Source: UBA7703 sp034926785
GTDB taxonomy: Bacteria; Bacillota; Clostridia; Christensenellales; CAG-138
NCBI GenBank assembly: GCA_034926785.1
Contig: JAYFQU010000020.1
Span: 13,662-77,661, forward strand
DNA: 64,000 nt
Direction of reading: 5' to 3'
In this document: piece after piece, positions 25,498 to 34,266 of the stretch
Layout of the letters: each line of letters starts with the position of its first letter
Position numbering within the stretch: the first letter of the stretch is position 1
Notes under the pieces: model-generated
What the model saw: only the letters and a program-made list of their open reading frames with translations
The model's database searches: none
Told to the model about the DNA's origin: nothing
Translations under genes and position numbers: made by a program

Positions 25498-28400
25498 TTG
25501 ACGCCGGGAATGGATCAAAATAGAATATTGGGCTTATTGGACACCGCGAATGACTACCGGCGCATGCAGGATGCACTGGAGGGGGGCAAAGGCCCGGTCG
25601 CGGCGTTTGGCGTTGCCGCAAACGCCAAGGCACACCTCTGCGCATCGCTCGCCCGCCGGCGGCAGGTGCTGTTTGTCACCGCTACGGACACAGCGGCGAC
25701 GCAGCTATGCGAGAGCGCGCGGCTTTTTGGCGTGCGCGCGGAGCTGTTTTTGGCGCGGGAGACGCCCTTGACGTATGTCCACGCCGCCTCCGGCGAGGGC
25801 AGGAGCGCCCGTATCGCAGCCCTGACCACCCTGCTCGACGGCGAACCCTGCGTGGTTGCGGCAACCGCCGCCTCTCTCATGCAGGCGCTTGCCCCCAAGG
25901 GCGCGTTTGCCCAGAGCCGGATTCACGTGAAGGTTGGCGATGAACTTGGACCGCGCACGCTGGTCGAGCGGTTGGTTTCCGCTGGTTATGAGCGCGTGGA
26001 GATGGTGGAAGGGCGCGGCCAGATTGCCGCGCGCGGAGACCTTGTGGATGTGTTTGCCCCTGGCGAGGAATTTCCGGTTCGTATCGAGTTCTTCGGCGAC
26101 GAGATTGACCAGATGCGCTTTTTCGACGCGGTGAGTCAGCGCAGCGTCGAACAGGTGCGCGAGGTGCTCGTTCGCCCCGCGCTGGAGACGCCGCAGCCAA
26201 AGGAACTCACACAAAAGGCGCTTAAGAGAATTGGAGGCCGCGCGGGGCTGAGCGATCAGGAGGATGCCTGGAGCGCTGGGACCTCCAGCGTCGGCGGTGA
26301 TGTTCTGATTCCGCTTCTCTACAAAAAGACGGAGACGCTGCTGGACTATCTGGACGAGCACGCGATCCTTGTGCTTGACGAGGCGCTGCTGATCGACGAG
26401 GCGCTGCGCACCGAGCAGATTCGCTTTGCGGAGACGGTGCAGTCCATGCTGGAGCGGGAGGAAGGCCTGCCGGAACAGGGCGCGCTGGAACGCAGCGCAA
26501 ACGAGACGCTGGAGCGGCTGCATACGGATCGCACGGCGCTTCTTTATGCGCTCTCGCGTACACATCCGCAGTTTGCGCCAAAGGAGATCGTCTCTCTGGA
26601 GTCGCGCGGCGCGCCGCAGTTTATGGGCGCATTTGATGAGATTGCGCGCGAGATCTCCCGCCTGAACGCCGCGGGGGAGAAGACCGTCATCTACGCGGGG
26701 GAACAGACCGAGGAGCTGATTCGAAATCTTGCCGAATATGGCGCGAAGGCTGAGGCGGTGGGCGAATTGCCCGCGGAACTGGCGGCGGGAAAGACCCTGG
26801 TTCTGCCGGGCCAGCTCGCAAGAGGATTTTCGTATCCTCAGCTGAAGCTCAACATCTACACCGAGTATGAGGTGACGGGGCGCACCGAGCGCGCGGTGAA
26901 GCGCAGCCGGACGAAGAAGGGGCTTTCGTTCTCCGAGCTTTCCGTGGGCGACTATATCGTGCACGAAGCGCATGGTGTCGGCCGGTTTGTCAAGGTTGAG
27001 GCGCTAAGCGTGCAGGGCAACACGCGAGATTATCTGCTCATCGAATACCGCGGCGGAGACCGGCTCTATATCCCGACCGATCAGCTCGACCGCGTGCAGA
27101 AATATATCGGCGGCGGGGAGGACGAAGTAGCGCCCCCGCTGAGCAAGCTCGGCGGCGCGGAGTGGACAAACCGCGTCAACAAGGCGAAAAGTGCGGCCAA
27201 GAAGCTCGCGGTCGATCTCGCGGCGCTGTATGCCGAGCGGGCGAATGCCGTCGGCTTTGCGTTCTCCAAAGACACCGCGTGGCAGAGAACCTTCGAGGAG
27301 CGTTTTCCCTATGAACTCACGCCCGACCAGAAACAGAGCATGGAGGAGATCAAGGCGGATATGGAACAAATCCGCCCCATGGATCGCCTGCTCTGCGGAG
27401 ACGTTGGCTACGGAAAGACGGAGCTGGCGCTGCGGGCGATCTTTAAGGCGATTCAAGATGGAAAACAGGCGGCGCTGCTGGTGCCGACCACCATCTTGGC
27501 GCAGCAGCACTATAACACCATGTGCTCCCGTTTTGCCGATTTTCCGGTGAAGGCGGCGTGCCTCTCACGCTTCCAGACCCCAAAGGAGCGGGAACAGATC
27601 AAAAAGGCGCTTGCCGAGGGGAGAATCGACGTGGTCGTCGGCACCCATGCGCTGCTCGCAAAGGATGTGCGATACAAAGCGCTGGGATTGCTGGTGATTG
27701 ACGAGGAGCACCGCTTTGGCGTGAACCATAAAGAGCAGATCAAGGCGATGAAGAAAACCGTTGATGTGCTCACGCTCACGGCGACGCCGATCCCGCGGAC
27801 GCTGAATATGTCCATGACCGGCATTCGGGACATCAGCGTGATTGAGACCCCGCCGGAGGCGCGTTACCCCGTGCAGACATTTGTGCTGGAGTATACCGAC
27901 GCGCTGGTGAAGGACGCGCTCTCCCGCGAGGTCGCAAGAAAGGGGCAGGCGTATGTGGTCTCCAACCGCGTGCAGAGCATGGAGCAGACCGCACGCAAGC
28001 TCGAATCCCTCGTGCCGGAGGCGCGGATCAACATCGCCCATGGACAGATGGGAGAGACCCAACTGGAGAATGCTATGCTGGACTTTTTGGAGCAGCGCAC
28101 GGACGTGCTCCTATGTTCCACCATCATAGAAAGCGGACTGGATATTGGCAACGCAAACACGATGATTGTGCTGGAGGCGGATAAGATGGGGTTAGCACAG
28201 CTTTATCAGCTGCGCGGCAGGGTCGGGCGCTCCAACCGCATCGGATATGCATATTTTACGGTCCAGAGCGGCCGCGTGATGAATGAGAAGGCGGCAAAAC
28301 GGCTCATGGCGATCCGGGAATTTACGCAGTTTGGCGCGGGGTTCCAGCTCGCGATGCGGGATCTTGAGATTCGCGGCGCAGGATCTCTGCTTGGCGCGGA

Positions 28401-28962
28401 GCAGCACGGGCATATCACGGATGTTGGATACGAATACTATGTCAAGCTCATCCGCCGCGCGGTGGACGAGGAGCAGGGCAGGCCGCTCGAACCTGTCACG
28501 GAAACAAGCGTGGATATCCCGATCGACGCGCATATCCCGCATGACTATGTGCCAAGCGAGATCCTGCGTCTCAAAGCCTATCGCCGGATTGCGGAGATCG
28601 ACGGCGCGGAGAGCATGATGGATGTTACGGAGGAGTTTATCGACCGTTACGGCGAGCCGCCGGAGAGCGTAACAAACCTGATGCGAATCTCGGAGGTCAA
28701 GGCGTATGCCGCCCGCGCCTATATCGAGAGCGTCACCGTTCGCGATGGGGAGGCGAAGCTTCGCTTCTCCGAACATGCGCAGCTCGACGGCGGGAGGCTC
28801 ATCGCCGCCGTCTCCGGTATGGAGGGGGCGCGCCTCATCGCTGGAGAGGTGCCGACCATTGAAATACGGCAAAAAAACGCCAGCGCGGAGGCGATTACCG
28901 GCAAACTGCCACAATTCCTTTACACAATTGTTCGTTGCGTCGACACGGATGCAGGCATATAA
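25498..28962 (+). CDS. mfd: Transcription-repair coupling factor Mfd
   Basis: 1154 residues, normal length. Mfd pushes RNA polymerase off lesions and recruits UvrA. The N-terminal part has the UvrB-like homology module; about 480-545 is the RNA-polymerase-interacting CarD-like domain (LSVGDYIVHEAHGVGRF); the translocase has Walker A GDVGYGKTE (about 634-642), the DEEH box in VIDEEHRFG (about 732), TATPIPRTLNMS, and the RecG-like TRG segment QLRGRVGRSNRIGYAY; the C-terminal TRCF domain follows. The start is either TTG 25498 (GGGGGA just ahead) or ATG 25510; family alignment does not decide. Confidence 0.95.
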   Translation: MTPGMDQNRILGLLDTANDYRRMQDALEGGKGPVAAFGVAANAKAHLCASLARRRQVLFVTATDTAATQLCESARLFGVRAELFLARETPLTYVHAASGEGRSARIAALTTLLDGEPCVVAATAASLMQALAPKGAFAQSRIHVKVGDELGPRTLVERLVSAGYERVEMVEGRGQIAARGDLVDVFAPGEEFPVRIEFFGDEIDQMRFFDAVSQRSVEQVREVLVRPALETPQPKELTQKALKRIGGRAGLSDQEDAWSAGTSSVGGDVLIPLLYKKTETLLDYLDEHAILVLDEALLIDEALRTEQIRFAETVQSMLEREEGLPEQGALERSANETLERLHTDRTALLYALSRTHPQFAPKEIVSLESRGAPQFMGAFDEIAREISRLNAAGEKTVIYAGEQTEELIRNLAEYGAKAEAVGELPAELAAGKTLVLPGQLARGFSYPQLKLNIYTEYEVTGRTERAVKRSRTKKGLSFSELSVGDYIVHEAHGVGRFVKVEALSVQGNTRDYLLIEYRGGDRLYIPTDQLDRVQKYIGGGEDEVAPPLSKLGGAEWTNRVNKAKSAAKKLAVDLAALYAERANAVGFAFSKDTAWQRTFEERFPYELTPDQKQSMEEIKADMEQIRPMDRLLCGDVGYGKTELALRAIFKAIQDGKQAALLVPTTILAQQHYNTMCSRFADFPVKAACLSRFQTPKEREQIKKALAEGRIDVVVGTHALLAKDVRYKALGLLVIDEEHRFGVNHKEQIKAMKKTVDVLTLTATPIPRTLNMSMTGIRDISVIETPPEARYPVQTFVLEYTDALVKDALSREVARKGQAYVVSNRVQSMEQTARKLESLVPEARINIAHGQMGETQLENAMLDFLEQRTDVLLCSTIIESGLDIGNANTMIVLEADKMGLAQLYQLRGRVGRSNRIGYAYFTVQSGRVMNEKAAKRLMAIREFTQFGAGFQLAMRDLEIRGAGSLLGAEQHGHITDVGYEYYVKLIRRAVDEEQGRPLEPVTETSVDIPIDAHIPHDYVPSEILRLKAYRRIAEIDGAESMMDVTEEFIDRYGEPPESVTNLMRISEVKAYAARAYIESVTVRDGEAKLRFSEHAQLDGGRLIAAVSGMEGARLIAGEVPTIEIRQKNASAEAITGKLPQFLYTIVRCVDTDAGI

Positions 28963-28963
28963 T
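28935..28963 (+). promoter_or_regulatory. Promoter inside the end of mfd, for the PrsA-like gene
   Basis: TTGCGT (28935-28940), spacer of 17, perfect TATAAT (28958-28963), which overlaps the mfd stop codon. It would drive the foldase gene, and the small frame at 28976. Confidence 0.6.
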
Positions 28964-28975
28964 AGGAAAAGTGAC

Positions 28976-29032
28976 ATGATTCTGCTCGAACAACGTAAAA
29001 AGCGTTTCAATGAAATCCGCCAACGCCGTTGA
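28976..29032 (+). CDS. Possible 18-codon small ORF ahead of prsA-like gene
   Basis: ATG at 28976, TGA at 29030, giving a very basic peptide beginning MILLEQRKKRFNEIR. It lies just after the promoter at 28935-28963 and has a weak AGGAAAAG seven bases ahead. It could be a leader peptide or chance; composition (Arg/Lys-rich amphipathic) is unlike the neighbouring noncoding sequence. Confidence 0.25.
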   Translation: MILLEQRKKRFNEIRQRR

Positions 29033-29085
29033 TCAAGGTCCTAAGCGCGAAGAGCGCAGAATAAATAAGGGAGAAATCATAGAAA

Positions 29086-30552
29086 ATGAACAATATCTGG
29101 AAGAAAGCGCTCTCGGTTTCATTAGCGATTGCGCTGACCCTGTCCTTCGCCGCGTGCGCCAAAAACAACGCAAATAACGCCAGCGGTTCCAACGCGACCA
29201 GCTCGAACGCCTCCGGCTATAGCGACGCGGAGCTCGAGAAGGTAGCCGTAAAGATTGGCGATGATTATACCATCACCAAGGGCGACGTTCTGGACGAATA
29301 TAACTACATGGTCTCCATGTATACCTCCTATGGGATGACTGCGCCGACCACGGCCGAGGACATTGAGAAGATGCAGGACAGCGTGCTGTCCACGTTGGTT
29401 TCGGATAAAATTCAGCTATACGAAGCAAAGACGATGGGCGTTGCGCTGTCTGCGGACGAGCAGGCGAAGGTTGACAAACAGGTGGAAGACCAGATGAAGT
29501 ACTACATGGATACCTTCCGTTCGCAGGCGCAGAGTGAAGGGGCAACCGATGTAGAAGCGCGTACGCTCGAGATCTTCCAGGAGCAGCTCGACTCCGCGGG
29601 CATGAAGATGGATGTTGACGGTTTCCGCTCCTATATGGTGGAGCAGTATACCAACGAAGCCCTCAAGGCCGCGCTCAAAGCGACGGTCACGAAGGATATC
29701 ACCGCGACAGACGAGGAGATTCAAACCTATTATAATGATCTGCTTACCTCGCAGAAGGACAGCCTCTCCAAGTCTCCTGCGGATTATGGCGCGTCTGCCG
29801 AGGATTTCCAGAAGAATGGCGGAGACCCGATGCTCTACACGCCGGAAGGATATGTCCGCGTCCGCTCCATCAGCATTACGCCGGAAGGCGATGTCTCCGC
29901 GGATTACACCTCTCTGAAAGATGAGCTGACCAAGATTGAGGCGCAGTATGGCGCGGCGGCGCTCGCAGCCCTTGCTGAAAAATATGCGGCAAGCGGCGCG
30001 GCGGCCTCCAGCACCAACATCAATGTAACCACCGCCGATATCGAAGGCGGCGCGGCGCTGGTCAGCGACTATATCACCAAGAAGGCGGCTGCCGACGCGC
30101 TCTATGAAAACTACATCAAGGACGCGCGTGAGAAAGCCAACGAGGCATACACCTCGCTCGAGGCCGGCACCAGCTTCCAGGATGTGTTGAGCAAGTATGG
30201 CGAAGATTCGATGTATACGGACTATCCGTCGTTTGTGGATACCGGACTCCTGATGTATGTTGGCGGCGAGGATACAACCTGGGACGCCAAGCTTGTTCAG
30301 GCGGTTGGTCAACTCAAGGATGGCGAACACACCGCCGTCATCCAGGTTGACGATGTGTTCTATATTCTCCAGCTGGTCGGCAGCGAGCCCGCGGGCGAAA
30401 AATCCCTGACGGACGCCTACGATGCGGTCAAGGCAGCGGCTGTTGCAAAGAATGTTGAAACCGCCTGGAATACGCAGTTGGACACTTGGCAGAACGACAC
30501 CAAGATTGCAACGTATTACGAAGATGTCTATCGCGACATCGGTAAGAAATAA
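29086..30552 (+). CDS. PrsA/SurA-like foldase lipoprotein (peptidyl-prolyl isomerase type)
   Basis: 488 residues. Signal MNNIWKKALSVSLAIALTLS with lipobox FAAC (Cys24), then an Asn/Ser linker. Residues about 50-230 match the SurA N-terminal chaperone domain (KIGDDYTITKGDVLDEYNY, helices rich in Glu/Lys). A parvulin-like region is split by an insertion: VRVRSISITPEG early and YGEDSMYTDYPSF, QLKDGEHTAVIQVDDVFYILQLV later. It probably folds secreted proteins at the outer face of the membrane. The rotamase part is weakly conserved, so chaperone activity is safer to claim than isomerase. A terminator follows. Confidence 0.85.
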   Translation: MNNIWKKALSVSLAIALTLSFAACAKNNANNASGSNATSSNASGYSDAELEKVAVKIGDDYTITKGDVLDEYNYMVSMYTSYGMTAPTTAEDIEKMQDSVLSTLVSDKIQLYEAKTMGVALSADEQAKVDKQVEDQMKYYMDTFRSQAQSEGATDVEARTLEIFQEQLDSAGMKMDVDGFRSYMVEQYTNEALKAALKATVTKDITATDEEIQTYYNDLLTSQKDSLSKSPADYGASAEDFQKNGGDPMLYTPEGYVRVRSISITPEGDVSADYTSLKDELTKIEAQYGAAALAALAEKYAASGAAASSTNINVTTADIEGGAALVSDYITKKAAADALYENYIKDAREKANEAYTSLEAGTSFQDVLSKYGEDSMYTDYPSFVDTGLLMYVGGEDTTWDAKLVQAVGQLKDGEHTAVIQVDDVFYILQLVGSEPAGEKSLTDAYDAVKAAAVAKNVETAWNTQLDTWQNDTKIATYYEDVYRDIGKK

Positions 30553-30571
30553 GAATCGGCCTGTATGGCGA

Positions 30572-30602
30572 GCGGACGGCACAGTGACTGTGCCGTCCGC
30601 TT
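30572..30602 (+). terminator. Terminator of the PrsA-like gene
   Basis: GCGGACGGCACAGT and CTGTGCCGTCCGC form a 13-bp stem with a very short loop (30572-30600), followed by TT and then directly by the end of repeat copy B4. Confidence 0.8.
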
Positions 30603-30766
30603 CAGTCTGTCAAGAAAGTCCCGGGATTGTTAAGGGCCGCGGCCCTTAACCCATCGGTTCCGGCTGCGGTGACTTTGCCGCCGCGACGGATCGCCCGGAA
30701 TCGGGCGGTTTCTTCGCCGCTCTTTGCCGTTCGGAGTCCGGAGGACGAGAGGCAAAGAGCGGTTAC
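30603..30766 (-). repeat. Repeat family B, copy B4, truncated
   Basis: Inverted copy. It starts at the terminator with TCAGTCTGTCAAGAAAGTCC (the B right end) and runs through the GGGCCGCGGCCC and GGCAAAGAGC blocks, then breaks off at about 30766 before the other end. Only one flanking hairpin is present. Confidence 0.85.
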
Positions 30767-30948
30767 GATTTCAGAGCCAGGCGCTTCTCTTGAGATTTTA
30801 CATGTAAAAAACCATTGGGATCACGCTGATTCTACTTGTCTTTACAATCTGAATTTGCTATATTGAAACCAGAACGCAACTGCCGGCATCGCTCCAGTTA
30901 TTTGGAATACGGCCAGCTGGTTCAATTCAAGCAGGAGGGTTGTCAAAT

Positions 30949-31104
30949 ATGAAGTATGAATGCGTTTGCGGTTATGTATACGATCCGGAGGTAGGCGATC
31001 CTGATAATGGCGTCGCGCCGGGTACCGCGTTTGAAGACCTGCCGGAAGATTGGGTTTGCCCCGTTTGCGGTATGGACAAGGATGCGTTTACCGCGATCGA
31101 CTAA
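30949..31104 (+). CDS. Rubredoxin
   Basis: A 51-residue protein starting MKYECVCGYVYDPEVGDPDN. The two CxxC-type iron ligand pairs are CVCGY (Cys5, Cys8) and CPVCG (Cys38, Cys41 roughly), which hold one iron; length and the PDNGVAPGT and LPEDWVCPVC segments are typical. It carries single electrons in the cytoplasm of anaerobes, often to oxygen- or superoxide-detoxifying enzymes; no partner gene is adjacent. GCAGGAGGGT lies before the ATG. The gene is followed directly by repeat copy A2 with its hairpins. Confidence 0.96.
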   Translation: MKYECVCGYVYDPEVGDPDNGVAPGTAFEDLPEDWVCPVCGMDKDAFTAID

Positions 31105-31124
31105 CACATTACTGGACAAACAAA

Positions 31125-31344
31125 GAGCGCCCGGCGAGAGCCGGGCGCTCAGAGTATCAACAAACCCTGTCAGGGGGATGGGAGACTTTGAAAATCCCCC
31201 ATGTTCCATCAAATTTGGCGATTCATTCGCCGAATTTGTGAAAAAATGGCGCGAATTGCGCCATGTTAACCCGAAGTAAAACCCATCGGCAAAGTTCGCA
31301 GGACTTTGTCAATAGACTAAGCGCCCGGCGAAAGCCGGGCGCTT
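31125..31344 (-). repeat. Repeat family A, copy A2, between two copies of a terminator hairpin
   Basis: Left hairpin GAGCGCCCGGCGAGAGCCGG (start of 31125-31150) and right hairpin AGCGCCCGGCGAAAGCCGG (start of 31320-31344) differ by one loop base. The element between (31151-31319) is the reverse of A1: AGAGTATCAACAAACCC at one end, GGGGGAT and AATCCCCC arms, the AATTTGGCGATTCATTCGC arm, and GACTTTGTCAATAGACTAA at the other end. Confidence 0.88.
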
Positions 31345-31407
31345 AGTCTGCCAAAATAGTACCGGAATGATGAAGGGACGCGCCTTAACCCATCGATTCC
31401 GGCTGTT
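31345..31407 (-). repeat. Fragment of repeat family B (copy B8) abutting A2
   Basis: Starts AGTCTGCCAAAATAGTACCGG right after the A2 right-hand hairpin and continues with a diverged CCTTAACCCATCGATTCCGG block, as in B4. It ends inside the last codons of the lipoprotein gene on the minus strand. Confidence 0.7.
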
Positions 31408-32500
31408 TATTTTCATACAATGCCGTATAGAGCGCGTTGATCCCTTCCAGAATGCGCGGACCTGCGCGGAGGAGGCTTGCGTCAATGTAATAGACCCGCT
31501 GATTTTTCACTGCGTCTACGTCTCCCCAGCCATCCCGGGACAGGATTTCCTGAGGGCCGGTCAGCGTAGAGGAAGGGGTACCGCCGGGGTCTGCTGTGGC
31601 GTTGGGATCCGCGGTAGCATTGGGATCCGGGGTTTCAAGAGCGGGATCGGATGTCTCCGTTGCCGGATCTGTTGCCTGCGCATTTGGTTTTGTCGTAAGG
31701 ATGATATCCGGATTGCGGCCAACCACCTGATCCTGCGTGACGGCGGGATAGCCGGATAGATCCTCAAACTCGTTGTGATATCCCAGCAGGGAGACGATGG
31801 CGTTGAAGATTGTTCCGCTGCCAGCGGTGCTCAGTCCTTCCGACAGGGGGGTCAATTCCAGATAGACCGTTTCATTGTGAGACGATAGTTTCGCCTGCAG
31901 TTCCGCGAGGGAGGTGATCAGCTTGGAAACCAACGCGTTTGCGTCCGTGGCGTGGTTGGTCACCGTTCCGAGCAGCGAGATTGCGCCATACATGTTGTTT
32001 ATGTCGGCCGCGTTGGTGACCAGAGACGCAATGCCCGCGCTGTTGAGCGCGGAGACCAAATCGGTGTCCGCCGCCTGCTCGGTATTCATGACGACCAGGT
32101 CCGGCTCGCGCAGGAGGACAAGATCCGCATCCACCTCGTTATTAACAGTGACAAACGGAATCGTGCTCGTCTCCTTGGCGGGATAATCGCAGGTGGCGTT
32201 GCGCCCCACAACGGCGCCGCCAGCGCCGATGGCAAATAAAATTTCGCAATCAGCAGGATCGAGCACGACAATGCGGCTGGGATATGCGCTGAGGCGTACG
32301 GTGTTGCCCGCCATGTCGCTTAAGTCGACTGCATATCCGCCGGCCTGCGCAACCGAGCCGTCATTGGGCGTAAAGTCCGATGCGGTGCTGGCGGCTCCGT
32401 CCTCTACCGGAACGGGGGATGGGAGCGCGCAGGCGGCAAGGCCCAGGGCGAGCACCATTGCCAACGCGAGGGAGAGAGCGGGTTTGAGATGACTCGTCAT
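31385..32500 (-). CDS. ABC-transporter substrate-binding lipoprotein (BtuF/FhuD type)
   Basis: 371 residues. Signal peptide with lipobox LAAC (Cys25) then a TroA-like class III binding protein: RLSAYPSRIVVLDPADCEILFAIG near residue 70, a middle helix, and a C-terminal lobe ending GRNPDIILTTKP...DAVKNQRVYYIDASLLRAGPRILEGI. This class binds cobalamin, haem or siderophores; which one is not clear, and no permease or ATPase is next to it. An insertion of Pro/Asp/Thr/Ala repeats (about 275-305) lies in the C-terminal lobe. The last five residues and the stop codon are supplied by a fragment of repeat family B. Confidence 0.85.
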   Translation of the reverse strand: MTSHLKPALSLALAMVLALGLAACALPSPVPVEDGAASTASDFTPNDGSVAQAGGYAVDLSDMAGNTVRLSAYPSRIVVLDPADCEILFAIGAGGAVVGRNATCDYPAKETSTIPFVTVNNEVDADLVLLREPDLVVMNTEQAADTDLVSALNSAGIASLVTNAADINNMYGAISLLGTVTNHATDANALVSKLITSLAELQAKLSSHNETVYLELTPLSEGLSTAGSGTIFNAIVSLLGYHNEFEDLSGYPAVTQDQVVGRNPDIILTTKPNAQATDPATETSDPALETPDPNATADPNATADPGGTPSSTLTGPQEILSRDGWGDVDAVKNQRVYYIDASLLRAGPRILEGINALYTALYENKQPESMG

Positions 32501-32591
32501 GAAATTCCATATCCTTTCCGAGCGGGTCCGCGTCGTGCCGCGCCGACCGCCATTCGCTTCGCCAGAGGGCGAACGAGAATAAACTGGCTAC

Positions 32592-32621
32592 AGTATAGCA
32601 CCGTATTTACCGGGGGGTCAA
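32592..32621 (-). promoter_or_regulatory. Promoter of the binding-lipoprotein gene
   Basis: On the minus strand TTGACC (32621-32616), spacer of 18, TATACT (32597-32592), about 90 bases ahead of the start codon at 32500. Confidence 0.5.
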
Positions 32622-32927
32622 CCAAGGAGAATGCGTGCAGAAGCGCACGAAATGAAAGGAGAATCATTCTTGTTATTTCTGTTTTTATACGAGAAGATTG
32701 TATGACTGTCTTCATAAAAGACTATATTTTGGAGCGCGGTGCAATTGCGGCATATCGATTGTGAATCGTTTCGTAGCAGGAAGTTCACACGTTAGAACAA
32801 TGTAGGCGAGACAAGGGGGGCGACATTCCTGACGGATGCCACACGATTCAGCTTGACGGAACGGGCTGGGGCAGGACGATCTCCTATGCATTTAAGGATT
32901 GATCGGTTGCGATCTGATGAAAAAGAA
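32622..32927. other. Intergenic stretch between divergent genes
   Basis: About 300 bases with no gene, repeat family member or clear RNA structure recognised. Promoters for the two divergent genes lie at either end. Confidence 0.5.
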
Positions 32928-32959
32928 TTGACGCGCGGATGTGAAAACACGTATATAAT
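32928..32959 (+). promoter_or_regulatory. Promoter of the alpha/beta hydrolase gene
   Basis: TTGACG (32928-32933) with TATATA (32952-32957, spacing 18) or TATAAT (32954-32959, spacing 20). A strong AAAAAAGGAG follows before the ATG at 33000. Confidence 0.5.
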
Positions 32960-32999
32960 GATGCTTGTAAAAGCCAAACCGAAAAAAGGAGATCGAATC

Positions 33000-33965
33000 A
33001 TGAAACGCCAGTTTCCCATTGATGAACATGTTCGCATGGCTTATAATGGCGCGACGCTGGATTTGCGCCTGCGCGGGACGAAGGAAGAGAATCCTGTCGT
33101 TCTGTTCCTGCACGGCGGCCCCGGCGTCTGCGACAGGCAGTTTGTTCTGGAAGATCAGGCCCCGCTGGCGGATGTCTGTACCATCGTGTGTTTCGATCAG
33201 CGTGGCGCGGGCAAGAGCTATTCTCAGGCTTTGGCAAAAAAACACATGGATCTGGAGATGGTGATTCAGGACGCCATCGCGGTGATCGATTTTTTGCAGG
33301 AGCGGTTTCATCAGGAGAAGATCTATCTGGTTGGCCATAGCTACGGGAGCTATTTGGGCGTACTGCTTGCCGCGCGTGTGCCGGAGAAGATCGCCGCCTA
33401 CGTCGGCATCGGTCAGTTGGTCAACGGTGCGGAAAACGAGCGGATCTCCTATGAATTCGTCTGGAACGAGGCCGAGAAGCGCAAGGACGCAAAAGCCATT
33501 CGAGACCTGATTCGCATCGGTGCCCCGGTAAACGGCTACTATCGTTCGTTGGACGACTTGACCGTGCAGCGCAATCTCATGACCAAATACGGCGGCGCGG
33601 CGCACGGCAAACAGGAGGGGATCATCTCCTCTATGGTGCTGCCGGTACTCCGTTCGCCGGAATATACGTTGCCGGATCTGGTTCGCTTTGCCAAGGGGGC
33701 ATACTATAACCTGCGGGAGCTCTGGCAGCAGGTGATCGCCTGCGACTTTTTCACGACCGCGCAAAAGCTGGAGATTCCGGTATTTATTACGGCAGGCAGA
33801 TTTGACAGAAACACGCCGCCGGAACTCGCAAAGCGCTGGCTGGATGGGCTGGACGCGCCCAAAAAGGAATGGATCTGGTTTGAGAAAAGCGCGCATTCCC
33901 CCATTCGTGAGGAGAAGGGAAAATGGAATGAGGTCATGCGCACCCGCGTGCTCGGCTCAAAATAG
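33000..33965 (+). CDS. Alpha/beta hydrolase, proline iminopeptidase-like
   Basis: 321 residues from ATG 33000 (AAAAAAGGAG ahead). The oxyanion motif HGGPG (about 36-40), FDQRGAGKS, nucleophile elbow GHSYGS (Ser about 116) and a late acid/His pair (AGRFDRNTPPE and KSAHSP) give a complete catalytic triad of the S33 type. Such enzymes release N-terminal proline or cleave small esters; substrate not known. The gene is monocistronic with its own promoter and terminator. Confidence 0.9.
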   Translation: MKRQFPIDEHVRMAYNGATLDLRLRGTKEENPVVLFLHGGPGVCDRQFVLEDQAPLADVCTIVCFDQRGAGKSYSQALAKKHMDLEMVIQDAIAVIDFLQERFHQEKIYLVGHSYGSYLGVLLAARVPEKIAAYVGIGQLVNGAENERISYEFVWNEAEKRKDAKAIRDLIRIGAPVNGYYRSLDDLTVQRNLMTKYGGAAHGKQEGIISSMVLPVLRSPEYTLPDLVRFAKGAYYNLRELWQQVIACDFFTTAQKLEIPVFITAGRFDRNTPPELAKRWLDGLDAPKKEWIWFEKSAHSPIREEKGKWNEVMRTRVLGSK

Positions 33966-33975
33966 TCTTTTCCCG

Positions 33976-34003
33976 GGGCGCAACTTGCGCCCTTTGTTTT
34001 TTC
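33976..34003 (+). terminator. Terminator after the hydrolase gene
   Basis: GGGCGCAA and TTGCGCCC form a perfect inverted repeat (33976-33992) followed by TTTGTTTTTT. The remaining bases to 34266 show only a weak promoter (TTTCTA 34102-34107, TATGAT 34125-34130). Confidence 0.85.
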
Positions 34004-34266
34004 GCCGTGGTGCGTAAGCTTTCACCCGCAAACGGAATACCCGGCGCGTGGGGGAATTCGGATCATTTTGGAAAGAATCTGAAAACAAATTTACTCCGCT
34101 CTTTCTATCCGGTAAACGATTTGGTATGATACACGATGCACGATTGCGTGGCAACGCCGCAGCAAGCCCATAGGACGCAAGAATGTGTCCGTTCGGGTCG
34201 GTGCGAAGGGATGGATTCTCCGGCGTGGGGAATCGAAAAAATGTATCTTGAAGAATCGGAGATTGC

